The notes beneath the pieces are model-generated. The model ran no database searches. It was not told the origin of the DNA and saw nothing but the letters and a program-made list of their open reading frames with translations. From positions 47,130 to 111,129 of the forward strand of contig DEKX01000019.1 of NCBI GenBank assembly GCA_002354095.1: a DNA stretch of 64,000 nucleotides. Reading direction: 5' to 3'. The DNA comes from Prevotella sp. UBA2711 (lineage in GTDB: Bacteria > Bacteroidota > Bacteroidia > Bacteroidales > Bacteroidaceae). Both the position numbers and the translations under genes were made by a program. Position 1 is the first letter of the stretch. Every line of letters starts with the position of its first letter. Below, in pieces: positions 25,485-34,185 of this stretch.

Positions 25485-26645
25485 TTATGCTTGTTTTAAT
25501 TGTTTGATATATGTGAATAAGTAGATAACGCCTACAGCCATGACCAGTACGGCACCTGCCTGTCCGAAGCTGTCGCTCATGATACCCATCAGCAGTGGGA
25601 AAATGGTGCCACCGAACAGACCCATAATCATCAGTCCGCTGACCTCGTTCTGCTTCTCAGGCATTGAGGTGAGTGCTTTGGCAAAACAAATAGAGAAAAC
25701 GTTGGAGTTACCATAGCCTACCAGTGCGATAGCAGTATAGAGTTCCCACTTCTCAATGCCGACAAAGAGCAACAGCATGGAAACAGCCATCATGCAGACA
25801 CTGATGATGAAGAACAGACGATTGCTCATCACGCGCAGGAAGAATGAACCCGTCAGACAGCCGATGGTACGGAATATAAAATATAAAGAGGTGGCGAAGG
25901 CAGCATCGTTGAGGGTCATGCCCAGTTTCTCCATCAGAATCTTAGGGGCGGTGGTATTGGTTCCTACATCGATACCCACGTGGCACATGATGCCTAAGAA
26001 TGAGAGTAGCACGATGGGCGTGCCCAACAGTTTGATGCACTCAGCGAAGGTAGAAGCCTTGCCGGTGATGGGCTCTTCCTCAATATGGGTAGTGCCCAAG
26101 GCCAGGGTAGCCAGAATACCCACTACGAAATAGATGAAGAACAGTGCGCGCCAACCGAGTCCGAACTCAGGAATCACCTGTGTAGCGCCCCACATAGCCA
26201 GATAGGGAGCCAGGAATGAGGCAATGGCTTTGATGAACTGACCGAAGGTGAGGGTAGAGGCCAGATTGCCACCTTTCAGCACCGTCGATACCAGTGGGTT
26301 GAGCGATGTCTGCATCAGAGCATTACCGATACCCAGCAGCGAGAAGGCAATCAACATCACAGCGAAATTTTCGCCAAACAAGGGGATAAACAGTGAAACC
26401 ACGGTCACGATGAGTGATAGTAACACCGTCTTCTTGCGTCCTATCTTATTCATCAGCATACCCGTAGGTACGGAAAAGATGAGGAACCAGAAGAATACGA
26501 GCGATGGGAAGATATTTGCCGTCGAATCGTTGAGTCCCAAGTCCTCCTTGACATAGTTGGAGGCGATACCCACGAGATCAACGAATCCCATGGTGAAGAA
26601 ACAGAGCATTACCGACAGTAATGCGAATTTACTTGTCTTTTGCAT
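25485..26645 (-). CDS. MFS sugar permease, probably fructose uptake
   Basis: A 386-residue protein with about twelve membrane helices, including the MFS loop MLMNKIGRKKTVLLSLIV between helices 2 and 3. Closest in feel to the FucP/glucose-galactose group of sugar-proton symporters. It lies between genes for GH32 and fructokinase with gaps of four bases on each side, the same order as in the fructan locus of Bacteroides thetaiotaomicron, so fructose is the likely substrate. Confidence 0.88.
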   Translation of the reverse strand: MQKTSKFALLSVMLCFFTMGFVDLVGIASNYVKEDLGLNDSTANIFPSLVFFWFLIFSVPTGMLMNKIGRKKTVLLSLIVTVVSLFIPLFGENFAVMLIAFSLLGIGNALMQTSLNPLVSTVLKGGNLASTLTFGQFIKAIASFLAPYLAMWGATQVIPEFGLGWRALFFIYFVVGILATLALGTTHIEEEPITGKASTFAECIKLLGTPIVLLSFLGIMCHVGIDVGTNTTAPKILMEKLGMTLNDAAFATSLYFIFRTIGCLTGSFFLRVMSNRLFFIISVCMMAVSMLLLFVGIEKWELYTAIALVGYGNSNVFSICFAKALTSMPEKQNEVSGLMIMGLFGGTIFPLLMGIMSDSFGQAGAVLVMAVGVIYLFTYIKQLKQA

Positions 26646-26649
26646 ATGA

Positions 26650-28359
26650 TTAGAAAGGATAAATAGTTACTTTAGCATTATTAGTCACCTTGATTTGAGA
26701 GTATGGCTCATTGGGGAACACCAGATTGGTCATAGCCATGCGTCCCTCAGCGTCGAATACCTCGATAGAGCATTTGTCGAGGAATACGCGCAACTGCCTG
26801 ACGGCACCATAGGTAGGAGCCTCGGTCTTGCAGGGGAAGGCTTCACTGAAACTGGCATAGCTGCGGGTACGATCCATCGAGAAGGTGTTCTTCACCGCGT
26901 CATATTCCATTACTACCTGTTCGCCTAACGAGTTGGAAAGGGTGATTTCGGTAGAGCCCTTCAGGTCGATAATCAGTTCGCCCGTTTGAGGCAGTTTTTT
27001 ATCTGTCTTTCCACGCAAGGCGAGCATTTCCTTCGAGGGTGTTACACCGCAGTAGGTCTGACCGTTATACTCAAAGAGGTCTAAGTCGCGGGGAATCGAG
27101 TTGGCAGAACGGAACTGCTTGGTAGGTACTTGGTTGGCATACTGCCAGTTCGACATCCATGCCAGTGCTATCTTGCGTCCCTCGGGTGCATTGTCGAAAG
27201 TGACCGTTGCATAGTGGTCCTTGCCATAGTCCATCCAACGGGTGTCGTTATGTTCGCAGGTGAATTTCTTACCATCGAAGTTACCGATGAAGTATTGTGT
27301 GGCTGAACCGCCAAAAGGTCCACCAGGATTAATGTTGCAAATCAGCATCCACTTGTGCTTGTTGGTGCCGCGTACGGGCAGTTTCAACAAGTCGGGGCAC
27401 TCCCACACACCGTCGTGGCATCCCATCTCCGTCACGTCCTCGGTGAGTTTGTTCACTGTGATACCGAACGAGCTCTCATACTGCCAGTCCTTCAGGTTGT
27501 CGGAGGTATAGATACGCATCTCCTGACCGACAGCCAGAATCAGGTTCCACTTATTGATATCGGGATTCCAGAAACATTTCGGGTCGCGGAAGTCCTCTTC
27601 CTTGCTCACCAGGACGGGGTTGCCTGCATATTTCTCGAAAGTCTTACCATTGTCCTTGGAGATAGCCATCGACTGCATCTGACTCTTCTCGCCAGCCGAA
27701 GTATAGAAAGCCACCACCTGGTTGTTCTTCTTGTCGACCACGCAAGAACCGCTAAAGATGTCGCCCAATGCATCGGGTTCGATAGCCGTTGGCTGCGCCT
27801 CCCAATGAATAAGGTCGCGCGATGTAGAGTGACCCCAGGTCATGTTTTCCCACATCGAGCCGTAGGGGTTCCATTGGTAGAAGAGGTGATATACTCCATC
27901 CTTATAGAACATACCATTGGGGTCGTTCATCCATCCATAGACGGGCGTATGATGATACTGTGGGCGGAATTTTTCGCGGTTGGTGGTGTCGAAGGTGTCG
28001 CTCTGCTTCATCTCCTTCCAGCAGAGGAAGTCCTTCATGGCACCTGTAAATCGGCGGTCGCCATGAAACCAGATGTCCAGAGCTACATCCTTGCCAAAGC
28101 GCTGCAAGTCCAGGGGCACGTAGTAATCTACTTTGTCAACCGCCAGTCGCACATTCAACTTCTGCACCTGCTGGTTATTAGCCAACACTTTGATCGTTGC
28201 ATTGTCTTCGCGCTCCTGAACGGGTAGCAGCAGATAGCGGTTTTTCACTTCTACACGCTGCAGCGCATGGCTCTTGCCCAATACCAATGGCTTCTGCTGT
28301 GCTGAAACAGATGTTGCAGTCAGCAGTGCTACCATCATTGTCATTACTAATTTTTTCAT
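26650..28359 (-). CDS. GH32 beta-fructosidase with N-terminal DUF4980-like domain
   Basis: A 569-residue exported enzyme (signal MKKLVMTMMVALLTATSVSA). An extra N-terminal beta domain (about 22-125) resembles DUF4980. The five-bladed propeller then shows WMNDPNG with nucleophile Asp146, FRDPKCFW (transition-state Asp) and WECPDLL (acid/base Glu). A C-terminal beta-sandwich follows. By family it cleaves terminal fructose from levan, inulin or sucrose. There is no lipobox, so it is probably periplasmic. First gene of the operon, promoter at 28394-28402. Confidence 0.95.
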   Translation of the reverse strand: MKKLVMTMMVALLTATSVSAQQKPLVLGKSHALQRVEVKNRYLLLPVQEREDNATIKVLANNQQVQKLNVRLAVDKVDYYVPLDLQRFGKDVALDIWFHGDRRFTGAMKDFLCWKEMKQSDTFDTTNREKFRPQYHHTPVYGWMNDPNGMFYKDGVYHLFYQWNPYGSMWENMTWGHSTSRDLIHWEAQPTAIEPDALGDIFSGSCVVDKKNNQVVAFYTSAGEKSQMQSMAISKDNGKTFEKYAGNPVLVSKEEDFRDPKCFWNPDINKWNLILAVGQEMRIYTSDNLKDWQYESSFGITVNKLTEDVTEMGCHDGVWECPDLLKLPVRGTNKHKWMLICNINPGGPFGGSATQYFIGNFDGKKFTCEHNDTRWMDYGKDHYATVTFDNAPEGRKIALAWMSNWQYANQVPTKQFRSANSIPRDLDLFEYNGQTYCGVTPSKEMLALRGKTDKKLPQTGELIIDLKGSTEITLSNSLGEQVVMEYDAVKNTFSMDRTRSYASFSEAFPCKTEAPTYGAVRQLRVFLDKCSIEVFDAEGRMAMTNLVFPNEPYSQIKVTNNAKVTIYPF

Positions 28360-28393
28360 GTCTGTTTTTGCTTTTAGTTATCAATTATTTTCT

Positions 28394-28402
28394 GCAAAGA
28401 TA
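28394..28402 (-). promoter_or_regulatory. -7 box (TATCTTTGC) for the GH32-permease-fructokinase operon
   Basis: The minus strand reads TATCTTTGC, 35 bases upstream of the GH32 ATG. Confidence 0.75.
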
Positions 28403-28488
28403 CAAGAAACTCTACTTAAATAGTATAACATTTGATACAAAAACTAAAAAAAATCGTACATTGAAACAAAAATGATAACAATAATTCG

Positions 28489-28497
28489 TAAATTTGC
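28489..28497 (+). promoter_or_regulatory. -7 box (TAAATTTGC) for the GH2 gene
   Basis: Fits TAnnTTTGC, 28 bases before ATG 28525, divergent from the GH32 promoter. An AAAAAATCGTAC stretch (28448-28459) lies between the two promoters. Confidence 0.7.
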
Positions 28498-28524
28498 ACC
28501 ATCAACTAATAATATACAAGACTT

Positions 28525-30750
28525 ATGATGATGCAAATCAGAAAGGCTATGACGGTGGCGGTGCTGCTGTCGAGCATCATGACAGCACAAGCTGCATCAA
28601 CTATTCAACGGAAACAACTGTTAAATGACGGATGGTGGTTTGTGGAGAACGACAGTAACTTTACGAAGAGTAAAGCGGTGACGCTGCCGCACGACTGGAG
28701 CATCCTGCACGACTTCGACGCAAAGGCATCTTCGGGCAACGACGGGGGCTACCTGCCTACAGGGAAGGGGTGGTATCGCCGTGTGCTGACACTCGGAAAG
28801 GAGTATGTAGGCAAGAAGGTACGACTCTATTTCGAGGGGGTCTATATGAATTCACGCGTCTATGTGAACGGTCACGAGGCGGGGGGATGGCCTTATGGCT
28901 ACTCGTCGTTCTGGGTGGACGTTACACCTTATATTAATATAGGACAGAATGAAGTCGTGGTGAGCGTCGATAACTCGAAGCAGAAAAACAGCCGCTGGTT
29001 CTCGGGGTCGGGCATTTACCGCAATGTGTGGCTGGTGACTACCGAGAAGGAGTATATCGACGATTGGAGCATACGGGTGAAGACTCCTGACGTGCACCAT
29101 GTGGAGGTGTCGGCAACCGTCATCCGCGAGGATGGCACAACATACCCTATCGAGCGCAAGATTACGGTGGAGAACCCTCGGCTGTGGTCACCCGACGATC
29201 CGTATCTGTACCATACAGAGCTGGCGGTGGAGGGCAAGGACCGTGTGGCGGTGACCTACGGCATACGCACTATTAGCTACGATGCGAAGGGCGGACTGGT
29301 GCTCAACGGTAAGCCGCTGAAGCTGAACGGTGCCTGCGTGCATCATGACAACGGCATCATAGGGGCTGCTGCCTACGACGATGCCGAATACCGGAAGGTG
29401 AGGCTGATGAAGGAGGCAGGCTTCAATGCGCTGCGCACCTCGCACAACCCACCATCGGAGGCTTTCCTCAGGGCTTGCGACGAACTGGGTATGCTGGTGA
29501 TTGACGAGGCCTTCGACGGATGGCGCGAGCAAAAGAACGACTACGACTACCACCTGCTGATTGACGAGTGGTGGCAGCGTGACATCGATGCGATGGTGCT
29601 GCGCGACAGGGTACATCCCAGCATCTTCTGCTGGAGCATCGGCAACGAGGTGATAGAGCGCAAGAAGATTGAGGTGGTGAAGACAGCGCATCAGTTGGCT
29701 GAACGCATCCGTATGCAGGACCCCGAGCGGCGCCCCGTGACATCGGCACTGGCGGCATGGGATCAGGACTGGGATATCTACGACCCGCTGGCAGCTGAGC
29801 ACGACATTGTGGGTTATAACTATATGATGTTCAAGGCCGAGGGCGACCACGAACGGGTGCCCGGCCGTGTGATGATGCAGACGGAGAGTTTCCCTCGTGA
29901 TGCCTGGCAGAACTACGAGCGGTCGCAGAAGCATCCGTATATCCTGGGCGATTTCGTATGGACGGGACTCGACTATATCGGTGAGTCGGGCATCGGACGT
30001 TACTATTATGAGGGCGACGTGCCTGGTGAGGGGTGGGAGCGTCCGCTCTACCCCTGGCATGCTGCCTACTGCGGCGATGTCGATCTGACGGGAAAGCGTA
30101 AGCCCGTCAGTTACTACCGCTCACTGCTGTGGAACGGTGGCAGTACGTACATGGCTGTGCGCGAGCCCGACGGCTATCATGGAAAAGTAAAGACTTCGAT
30201 GTGGAGCACATGGCCCACCACCGACAGCTGGACATGGCAGGGATGGGAAGGTAAGCCCATTGAGGTGGTGGTCTATAGTCGCGAGCCTCAGGTGAAACTC
30301 TATCTGAACGATCAGCTGATAGCTGGGCAGTCTACGAAGGAGATGAAGGCGGTGTTTACTATTAACTATCAGCCAGGCACGTTGCGGGCAGAGGCAGGCA
30401 GTGACCGCTGTGAGCTACAGACGGCAGGCGCACCAGCACGTATTCGTCTGACTGCCGACCGCCAGCAGCTGAAGGCCGATGGGCAGTCGCTGCTCTTTGT
30501 CACCATCGAGGTGGTGGATGCCCAAGGACGTGGGGTGCCTGAGGCTCAACAACCGCTGGAGGTGAAGGTGAGTGGCTGTGGCGAGTTGCTGGCGGTGGGT
30601 AATGCCAATCCACGCGATAACGATCCGTACTACGATGCAAAGCATAGCACGTGGAATGGCCGTGCCCTCGCCGTTGTCCGCAGTAATGGCAAGCGGGGCA
30701 CTGTTGTGGTCACGGTGAATGGCACTCGGCTGAAGGTGAAGAGTGAATGA
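28525..30750 (+). CDS. Glycoside hydrolase family 2 enzyme (beta-galactosidase-like)
   Basis: A 741-residue exported enzyme (signal ending AQAAS). Domain order: sugar-binding jelly roll with LPHDWSI and YFEGVYMNSRVYVNGHEAGG, immunoglobulin-like domain, and TIM barrel with RTSHNPPSEAF, the acid/base Glu in CWSIGNEV and a probable nucleophile Glu in MQTESFP. A DUF4982-like domain and a final Ig-like domain follow. GH2 covers beta-galactosidase, glucuronidase and mannosidase; the substrate cannot be fixed. It shares the intergenic region with the fructan operon, so it may act on side sugars of a fructose-containing glycan. Confidence 0.93.
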   Translation: MMMQIRKAMTVAVLLSSIMTAQAASTIQRKQLLNDGWWFVENDSNFTKSKAVTLPHDWSILHDFDAKASSGNDGGYLPTGKGWYRRVLTLGKEYVGKKVRLYFEGVYMNSRVYVNGHEAGGWPYGYSSFWVDVTPYINIGQNEVVVSVDNSKQKNSRWFSGSGIYRNVWLVTTEKEYIDDWSIRVKTPDVHHVEVSATVIREDGTTYPIERKITVENPRLWSPDDPYLYHTELAVEGKDRVAVTYGIRTISYDAKGGLVLNGKPLKLNGACVHHDNGIIGAAAYDDAEYRKVRLMKEAGFNALRTSHNPPSEAFLRACDELGMLVIDEAFDGWREQKNDYDYHLLIDEWWQRDIDAMVLRDRVHPSIFCWSIGNEVIERKKIEVVKTAHQLAERIRMQDPERRPVTSALAAWDQDWDIYDPLAAEHDIVGYNYMMFKAEGDHERVPGRVMMQTESFPRDAWQNYERSQKHPYILGDFVWTGLDYIGESGIGRYYYEGDVPGEGWERPLYPWHAAYCGDVDLTGKRKPVSYYRSLLWNGGSTYMAVREPDGYHGKVKTSMWSTWPTTDSWTWQGWEGKPIEVVVYSREPQVKLYLNDQLIAGQSTKEMKAVFTINYQPGTLRAEAGSDRCELQTAGAPARIRLTADRQQLKADGQSLLFVTIEVVDAQGRGVPEAQQPLEVKVSGCGELLAVGNANPRDNDPYYDAKHSTWNGRALAVVRSNGKRGTVVVTVNGTRLKVKSE

Positions 30751-30777
30751 AAAAGTAGCATAGTTTCTGTGGCAACA

Positions 30778-30820
30778 AATAACCCACCCTTATTTGCGGA
30801 TAAGGGTGGGTTATTGTAAA
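30778..30820. terminator. Strong bidirectional terminator
   Basis: Perfect 16-bp arms (30778-30793 and 30800-30815) with a 6-base loop, between the convergent GH2 gene and the small peptide gene. Confidence 0.9.
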
Positions 30821-30852
30821 ATAAGCGGGAGTTATTGGAATAACAATATAGT

Positions 30853-31026
30853 TTACTGATTAAATTGATTCATAAAATCTATATCATCCATTTCGCGGCT
30901 TCCGAATCCACCACCTTCTCCAAAACCTCCAGTGCCTGTACCTATTGTGATGTCAGAACCTGCTAACAGCTGTTGACTCTTGATGGTAAATACCTCCATC
31001 ATAGGGGTTTGATATTGCTTTTTCAT
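30853..31026 (-). CDS. Small Gly-rich peptide, type B (57 aa)
   Basis: A 57-residue peptide starting MKKQYQTPMMEVFTIKSQQ, then LLAGSDI, GTGTGGFGEGGGFG and SREMDDIDFMNQ. Homologous to the 67-residue peptide at 16757-16960 over its whole length. Its ATG overlaps the TGA of the upstream secreted protein (ATGA at 31023-31026), so translation is very likely coupled. Too short for usual gene-length cut-offs. Function not known; the conserved LLAGS core and Gly-rich tail recall ribosomally made, processed peptides, which is inference only. Confidence 0.8.
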   Translation of the reverse strand: MKKQYQTPMMEVFTIKSQQLLAGSDITIGTGTGGFGEGGGFGSREMDDIDFMNQFNQ

Positions 31027-32480
31027 TTTACAATCACTTTTTTGCCGTTAATAATATAGATTCCTTTCTGTCCTATCTTATCGACACGAACGCCGTTCAG
31101 ATTGTAAATCTCCTGAACAGGATTTTCCAGCGACACCTTGCTGATACCAGTTGCATCACCGTCAATCTCAATGCTACGAGCGGTGGAAGGAATGGTGGTC
31201 AAGTATGCGCGGAAGGCAGAGCATGGAGTAGATGCGCTTCCTCCTTGGAACTTACCATCCTTATTGATGCCGTACTTGCCCGATGTGTCAGAAAGAGGTT
31301 TGTATGTCCCTTGGAATGTTGTGCCGAGGGAGGCGGGGGTAGCCACAATTGTTTTGTTGCTGAAAGTAAAACCTGGATCTTTTGCAACTTCCGTAGCACC
31401 AACGGTGATGAATGGAGTGTTGGCTGCTACATTGTCAGCAGTAGTGAATGTCACGCCTTCCTTGAAAGTAGCAATCTTTGTTGACTTAACTTCAGAAGGA
31501 GTTACTGCAAAAGGCAAACAGAATGTATTGATACCGTCCTTGACACCGCGCTTCAGTTCTACGGATGTAGCAGTAAAGCCTGTTGGAGCATTGAATGGAT
31601 GTGCGTCATTGAGAATCAGCTTCGATGTAGCTCCACTTGCAACTACGTTCTCGTTATTTTCAGCAAAGAAGGCATCGGCATAAACAATGCAGTTAGGATT
31701 TTTACCGCGCGTTGAGTTATAAGCATCCTTCAAAATGGTGCCACGCATATCTACTGACGTTACGGCGTTGTCGCCTAACTTAGCCTCTAAAGTCGCAAAA
31801 TCATTGTATTCAACCTTATACCAATCACCATTTGCATTCTGGCAATCGCCTTTCATGTAAGAGCCACTCAAAGTAATATTTCCTGTTAATGATCCATCGG
31901 TAATGTCTTTCAAAGCTGTTTCGCCTACCATAGGGACTGGCTCAATAACAATGTTGTCAATATAGACATCTTGGTTTGATGTGACACTACCTGTCTGAGC
32001 TTCTATAGCCATTACACCAGGAAAATCGTTTAAACCGTCATTAGTTGAGAAGTCGAGAACAACTTTCTGCCATTTTCCATCTCCACTGTAATAAACGGCT
32101 ACTTTCTGCCAATAGCCTTCAGCACCAGCATTAGTGGGGTCGGACAGTTCTACCTTTACGTTCTCATTCACAGCTTTCTTGATCATGAAAGATAAACGTC
32201 TATTTCCATTCAAATTAGGTTTTATCCAGTCACGGAAAGGTAGGGCAATATGTTTCTTTCCAAAATCATCGCCAGTCATAGTGAACTTTAGGCATTTGTT
32301 TGACTTGTTAATACCATCTTTTTCCGGATTATCAACAAGTGTAGGATTGCCTCTATCCCACCATCCGGCATTAACGTTTCGAGAGGTTATGGTAGCATCC
32401 TCTCCATCCCATAGTACCGTCTGTGCCGAGGCTGCAGTTGCGGTCACTAATGTGACCAATGTGAGTATTAGTTTCTTCAT
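31023..32480 (-). CDS. Secreted protein with CBM-like N-terminus and C-terminal tail
   Basis: A 485-residue exported protein (signal MKKLILTLVTLVTATAASA). Residues about 20-190 look like a jelly-roll carbohydrate-binding domain (LWDGEDATITS, SFMIKKAVNENVKVELSDP, WQKVVLDFS, DVYIDNIVIEP). The middle is a beta-rich domain with FCLPFAVTPSEV, also seen as CLPFNI in the secreted proteins at 17344 and 21921. It ends EIYNLNGVRVDKIGQKGIYI plus NGKK and a hydrophobic-Lys end. No own -7 box was found upstream, so it is probably read through from the fructan locus and may bind fructan at the surface. Confidence 0.75.
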   Translation of the reverse strand: MKKLILTLVTLVTATAASAQTVLWDGEDATITSRNVNAGWWDRGNPTLVDNPEKDGINKSNKCLKFTMTGDDFGKKHIALPFRDWIKPNLNGNRRLSFMIKKAVNENVKVELSDPTNAGAEGYWQKVAVYYSGDGKWQKVVLDFSTNDGLNDFPGVMAIEAQTGSVTSNQDVYIDNIVIEPVPMVGETALKDITDGSLTGNITLSGSYMKGDCQNANGDWYKVEYNDFATLEAKLGDNAVTSVDMRGTILKDAYNSTRGKNPNCIVYADAFFAENNENVVASGATSKLILNDAHPFNAPTGFTATSVELKRGVKDGINTFCLPFAVTPSEVKSTKIATFKEGVTFTTADNVAANTPFITVGATEVAKDPGFTFSNKTIVATPASLGTTFQGTYKPLSDTSGKYGINKDGKFQGGSASTPCSAFRAYLTTIPSTARSIEIDGDATGISKVSLENPVQEIYNLNGVRVDKIGQKGIYIINGKKVIVK

Positions 32481-32598
32481 ACGTTAGAGAATTTAGATTG
32501 TTATTATTGTGTTATTGTATGTTTTATTTAAAATGTTATCCTGAAAAACAATCTTCTTGACTAACTAAAAACTACTATTAACTATTTTTACTAACCAA

Positions 32599-34179
32599 TC
32601 AGTATTGCGATACCTTGACATCGCTGACCGTGATAGAACCACCGTAGTTGTTGATGCTCCAGCAGTTCTTCTGAATGCCATAGATACGCTGGGTGTAAGC
32701 AACATTATCGTTGATGTACATCACCAATACGCTGTTGTCTGTATAGATATCGATGTTGTAGGTGTTGTCGGCAGGGCGGGCAAAACGGTAACCGTCGATA
32801 CCTGCGATGAAGCCCTTGCCCTCGGCACCTTCTTCCTCGAAGTTGACCTTACGCCAGTCCTCGTTCTCTGGGTTGACAACGATGGTGTAGTACTTTTGAG
32901 AATCAGAGCCGCGAACAAACGACAGACCGAACTTGTCCCAATTGTTCGATGTCTTGACTGTGAGCGAGATGTGGTTGTGACTACCCAGGCGGTTGTAGAG
33001 CACGTAGGCATCGTCGCCTGAGAGAGTACCGCCATTGTAACCGTTGCTGGCCATGACATTGGTAGTAGCTACCTGACTGTACTTGCTGTCCATAGCAGGC
33101 ACCTCACCCAAGGTCAGCGTGCCATCGGCATGCTGGATAATCTTATGGCATACCAGTGCACCGGCCCATGCAGGCTCACTGTCAGCACCTACGTTGATGT
33201 TCTTTTCGAAAATGGTAGAACCTACACGATAAGGACACCAACCCCAAATATAACGGTCAGTTCCGTTAGAGGCCGTTTTGCCGGCATAGAAGGCACGGCT
33301 GTCGAGTACACCCTCCTTGCCGTCCTTAGGCCAGTTGGCACCCGGGTCGTTGAAGCAAGCCTTCAGATCATCGTAGCTCTTTGCCATCATATACTTCACC
33401 TTGCGGCTCCAGTCAGCGCGGTAACCCTCACTGTAGACGAGATACCAGTAGTCGCCCATCTTGAAGACATCAGGACACTCGCACATGCGGTCCCATACCA
33501 TATTGAAACTGCCTACGTGCTCCCATGTCTTGAGATCGGTAGATTTGAATTCTGCAAACTTCAGGTTGCTGGAAATCACCATACGCCATGAGCCATCGTC
33601 AACCTTGAACACCTGTGGGTCGCGGAAGTCCTTGGTAGAATATCCGTAGTCATCACCTTTCAATTGCCACAGGTCGTCCTTTGTCCAAGTCTTGAAGTCC
33701 TTCGACGTGGCACGCATCACTACCTCGCGGTTGGGCAGTAGCACGTTGTAACCTGTATAATAAATATAATAGGTCTGGTCAGCCTCATTATATACGGCAC
33801 AACCTGTTCCCAAGGAAGCGTCCTGCAGGGCAGTAGAAGCACCTACAGGCAGCACCTCGCCCAGCGGCTCGTAATTGGCACCGTCGGTAGTGCTGATGCC
33901 CCAGAAGGGGTGGTAGCAAGGACCGTTGTTGTCGTACTCCTGCAGATAGAGCACCTTGAAATTGCCTTCCTTCTGATCGTAGAACGGCATAGGGTCGCCA
34001 CAGCGTCCGAGAGCAGGCGAATAGTAAGTAAGAAAACCTTTCTCGTCGGCCGAGTTGAAGAAGGCAGTCGTTCCTGTCCAGTCCTTTTCGGGATCGGGGC
34101 CAAACTTGTCGTCGCTGCATGCCGTCAGCGCAAGGGCTGACAGCATGATGGCGAATGTAGAAAATATCTTTGTCTTCAT
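32599..34179 (-). CDS. GH32-like lipoprotein (five-bladed beta-propeller)
   Basis: A 526-residue lipoprotein (ALTAC, Cys21, then SDDK). The propeller shows GDPMPFYD at the place of WMNDPNG (Asp62), FRDPQVF (Asp187) and CECPDVF (Glu234), so all three acidic catalytic positions of GH32 are kept although the first motif is altered. A C-terminal beta-sandwich (about 370-526) follows. It is likely a surface fructan-processing or -binding enzyme. It lies after the DUF4960-like gene with a 6-base gap in the SusC/SusD operon. Confidence 0.85.
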   Translation of the reverse strand: MKTKIFSTFAIMLSALALTACSDDKFGPDPEKDWTGTTAFFNSADEKGFLTYYSPALGRCGDPMPFYDQKEGNFKVLYLQEYDNNGPCYHPFWGISTTDGANYEPLGEVLPVGASTALQDASLGTGCAVYNEADQTYYIYYTGYNVLLPNREVVMRATSKDFKTWTKDDLWQLKGDDYGYSTKDFRDPQVFKVDDGSWRMVISSNLKFAEFKSTDLKTWEHVGSFNMVWDRMCECPDVFKMGDYWYLVYSEGYRADWSRKVKYMMAKSYDDLKACFNDPGANWPKDGKEGVLDSRAFYAGKTASNGTDRYIWGWCPYRVGSTIFEKNINVGADSEPAWAGALVCHKIIQHADGTLTLGEVPAMDSKYSQVATTNVMASNGYNGGTLSGDDAYVLYNRLGSHNHISLTVKTSNNWDKFGLSFVRGSDSQKYYTIVVNPENEDWRKVNFEEEGAEGKGFIAGIDGYRFARPADNTYNIDIYTDNSVLVMYINDNVAYTQRIYGIQKNCWSINNYGGSITVSDVKVSQY

Positions 34180-34185
34180 AATGAA

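Noticed and set aside
27355..28227. Long plus-strand open frame (290 codons) opposite the GH32 gene
   Set aside because: It is the antisense shadow of a clearly functional GH32 gene with all catalytic motifs, and has no signal, domain or promoter.
29188..30060. Long minus-strand open frame (290 codons) opposite the GH2 gene
   Set aside because: Shadow of the GH2 coding sequence with a His/Leu/Val-rich translation typical of antisense frames.
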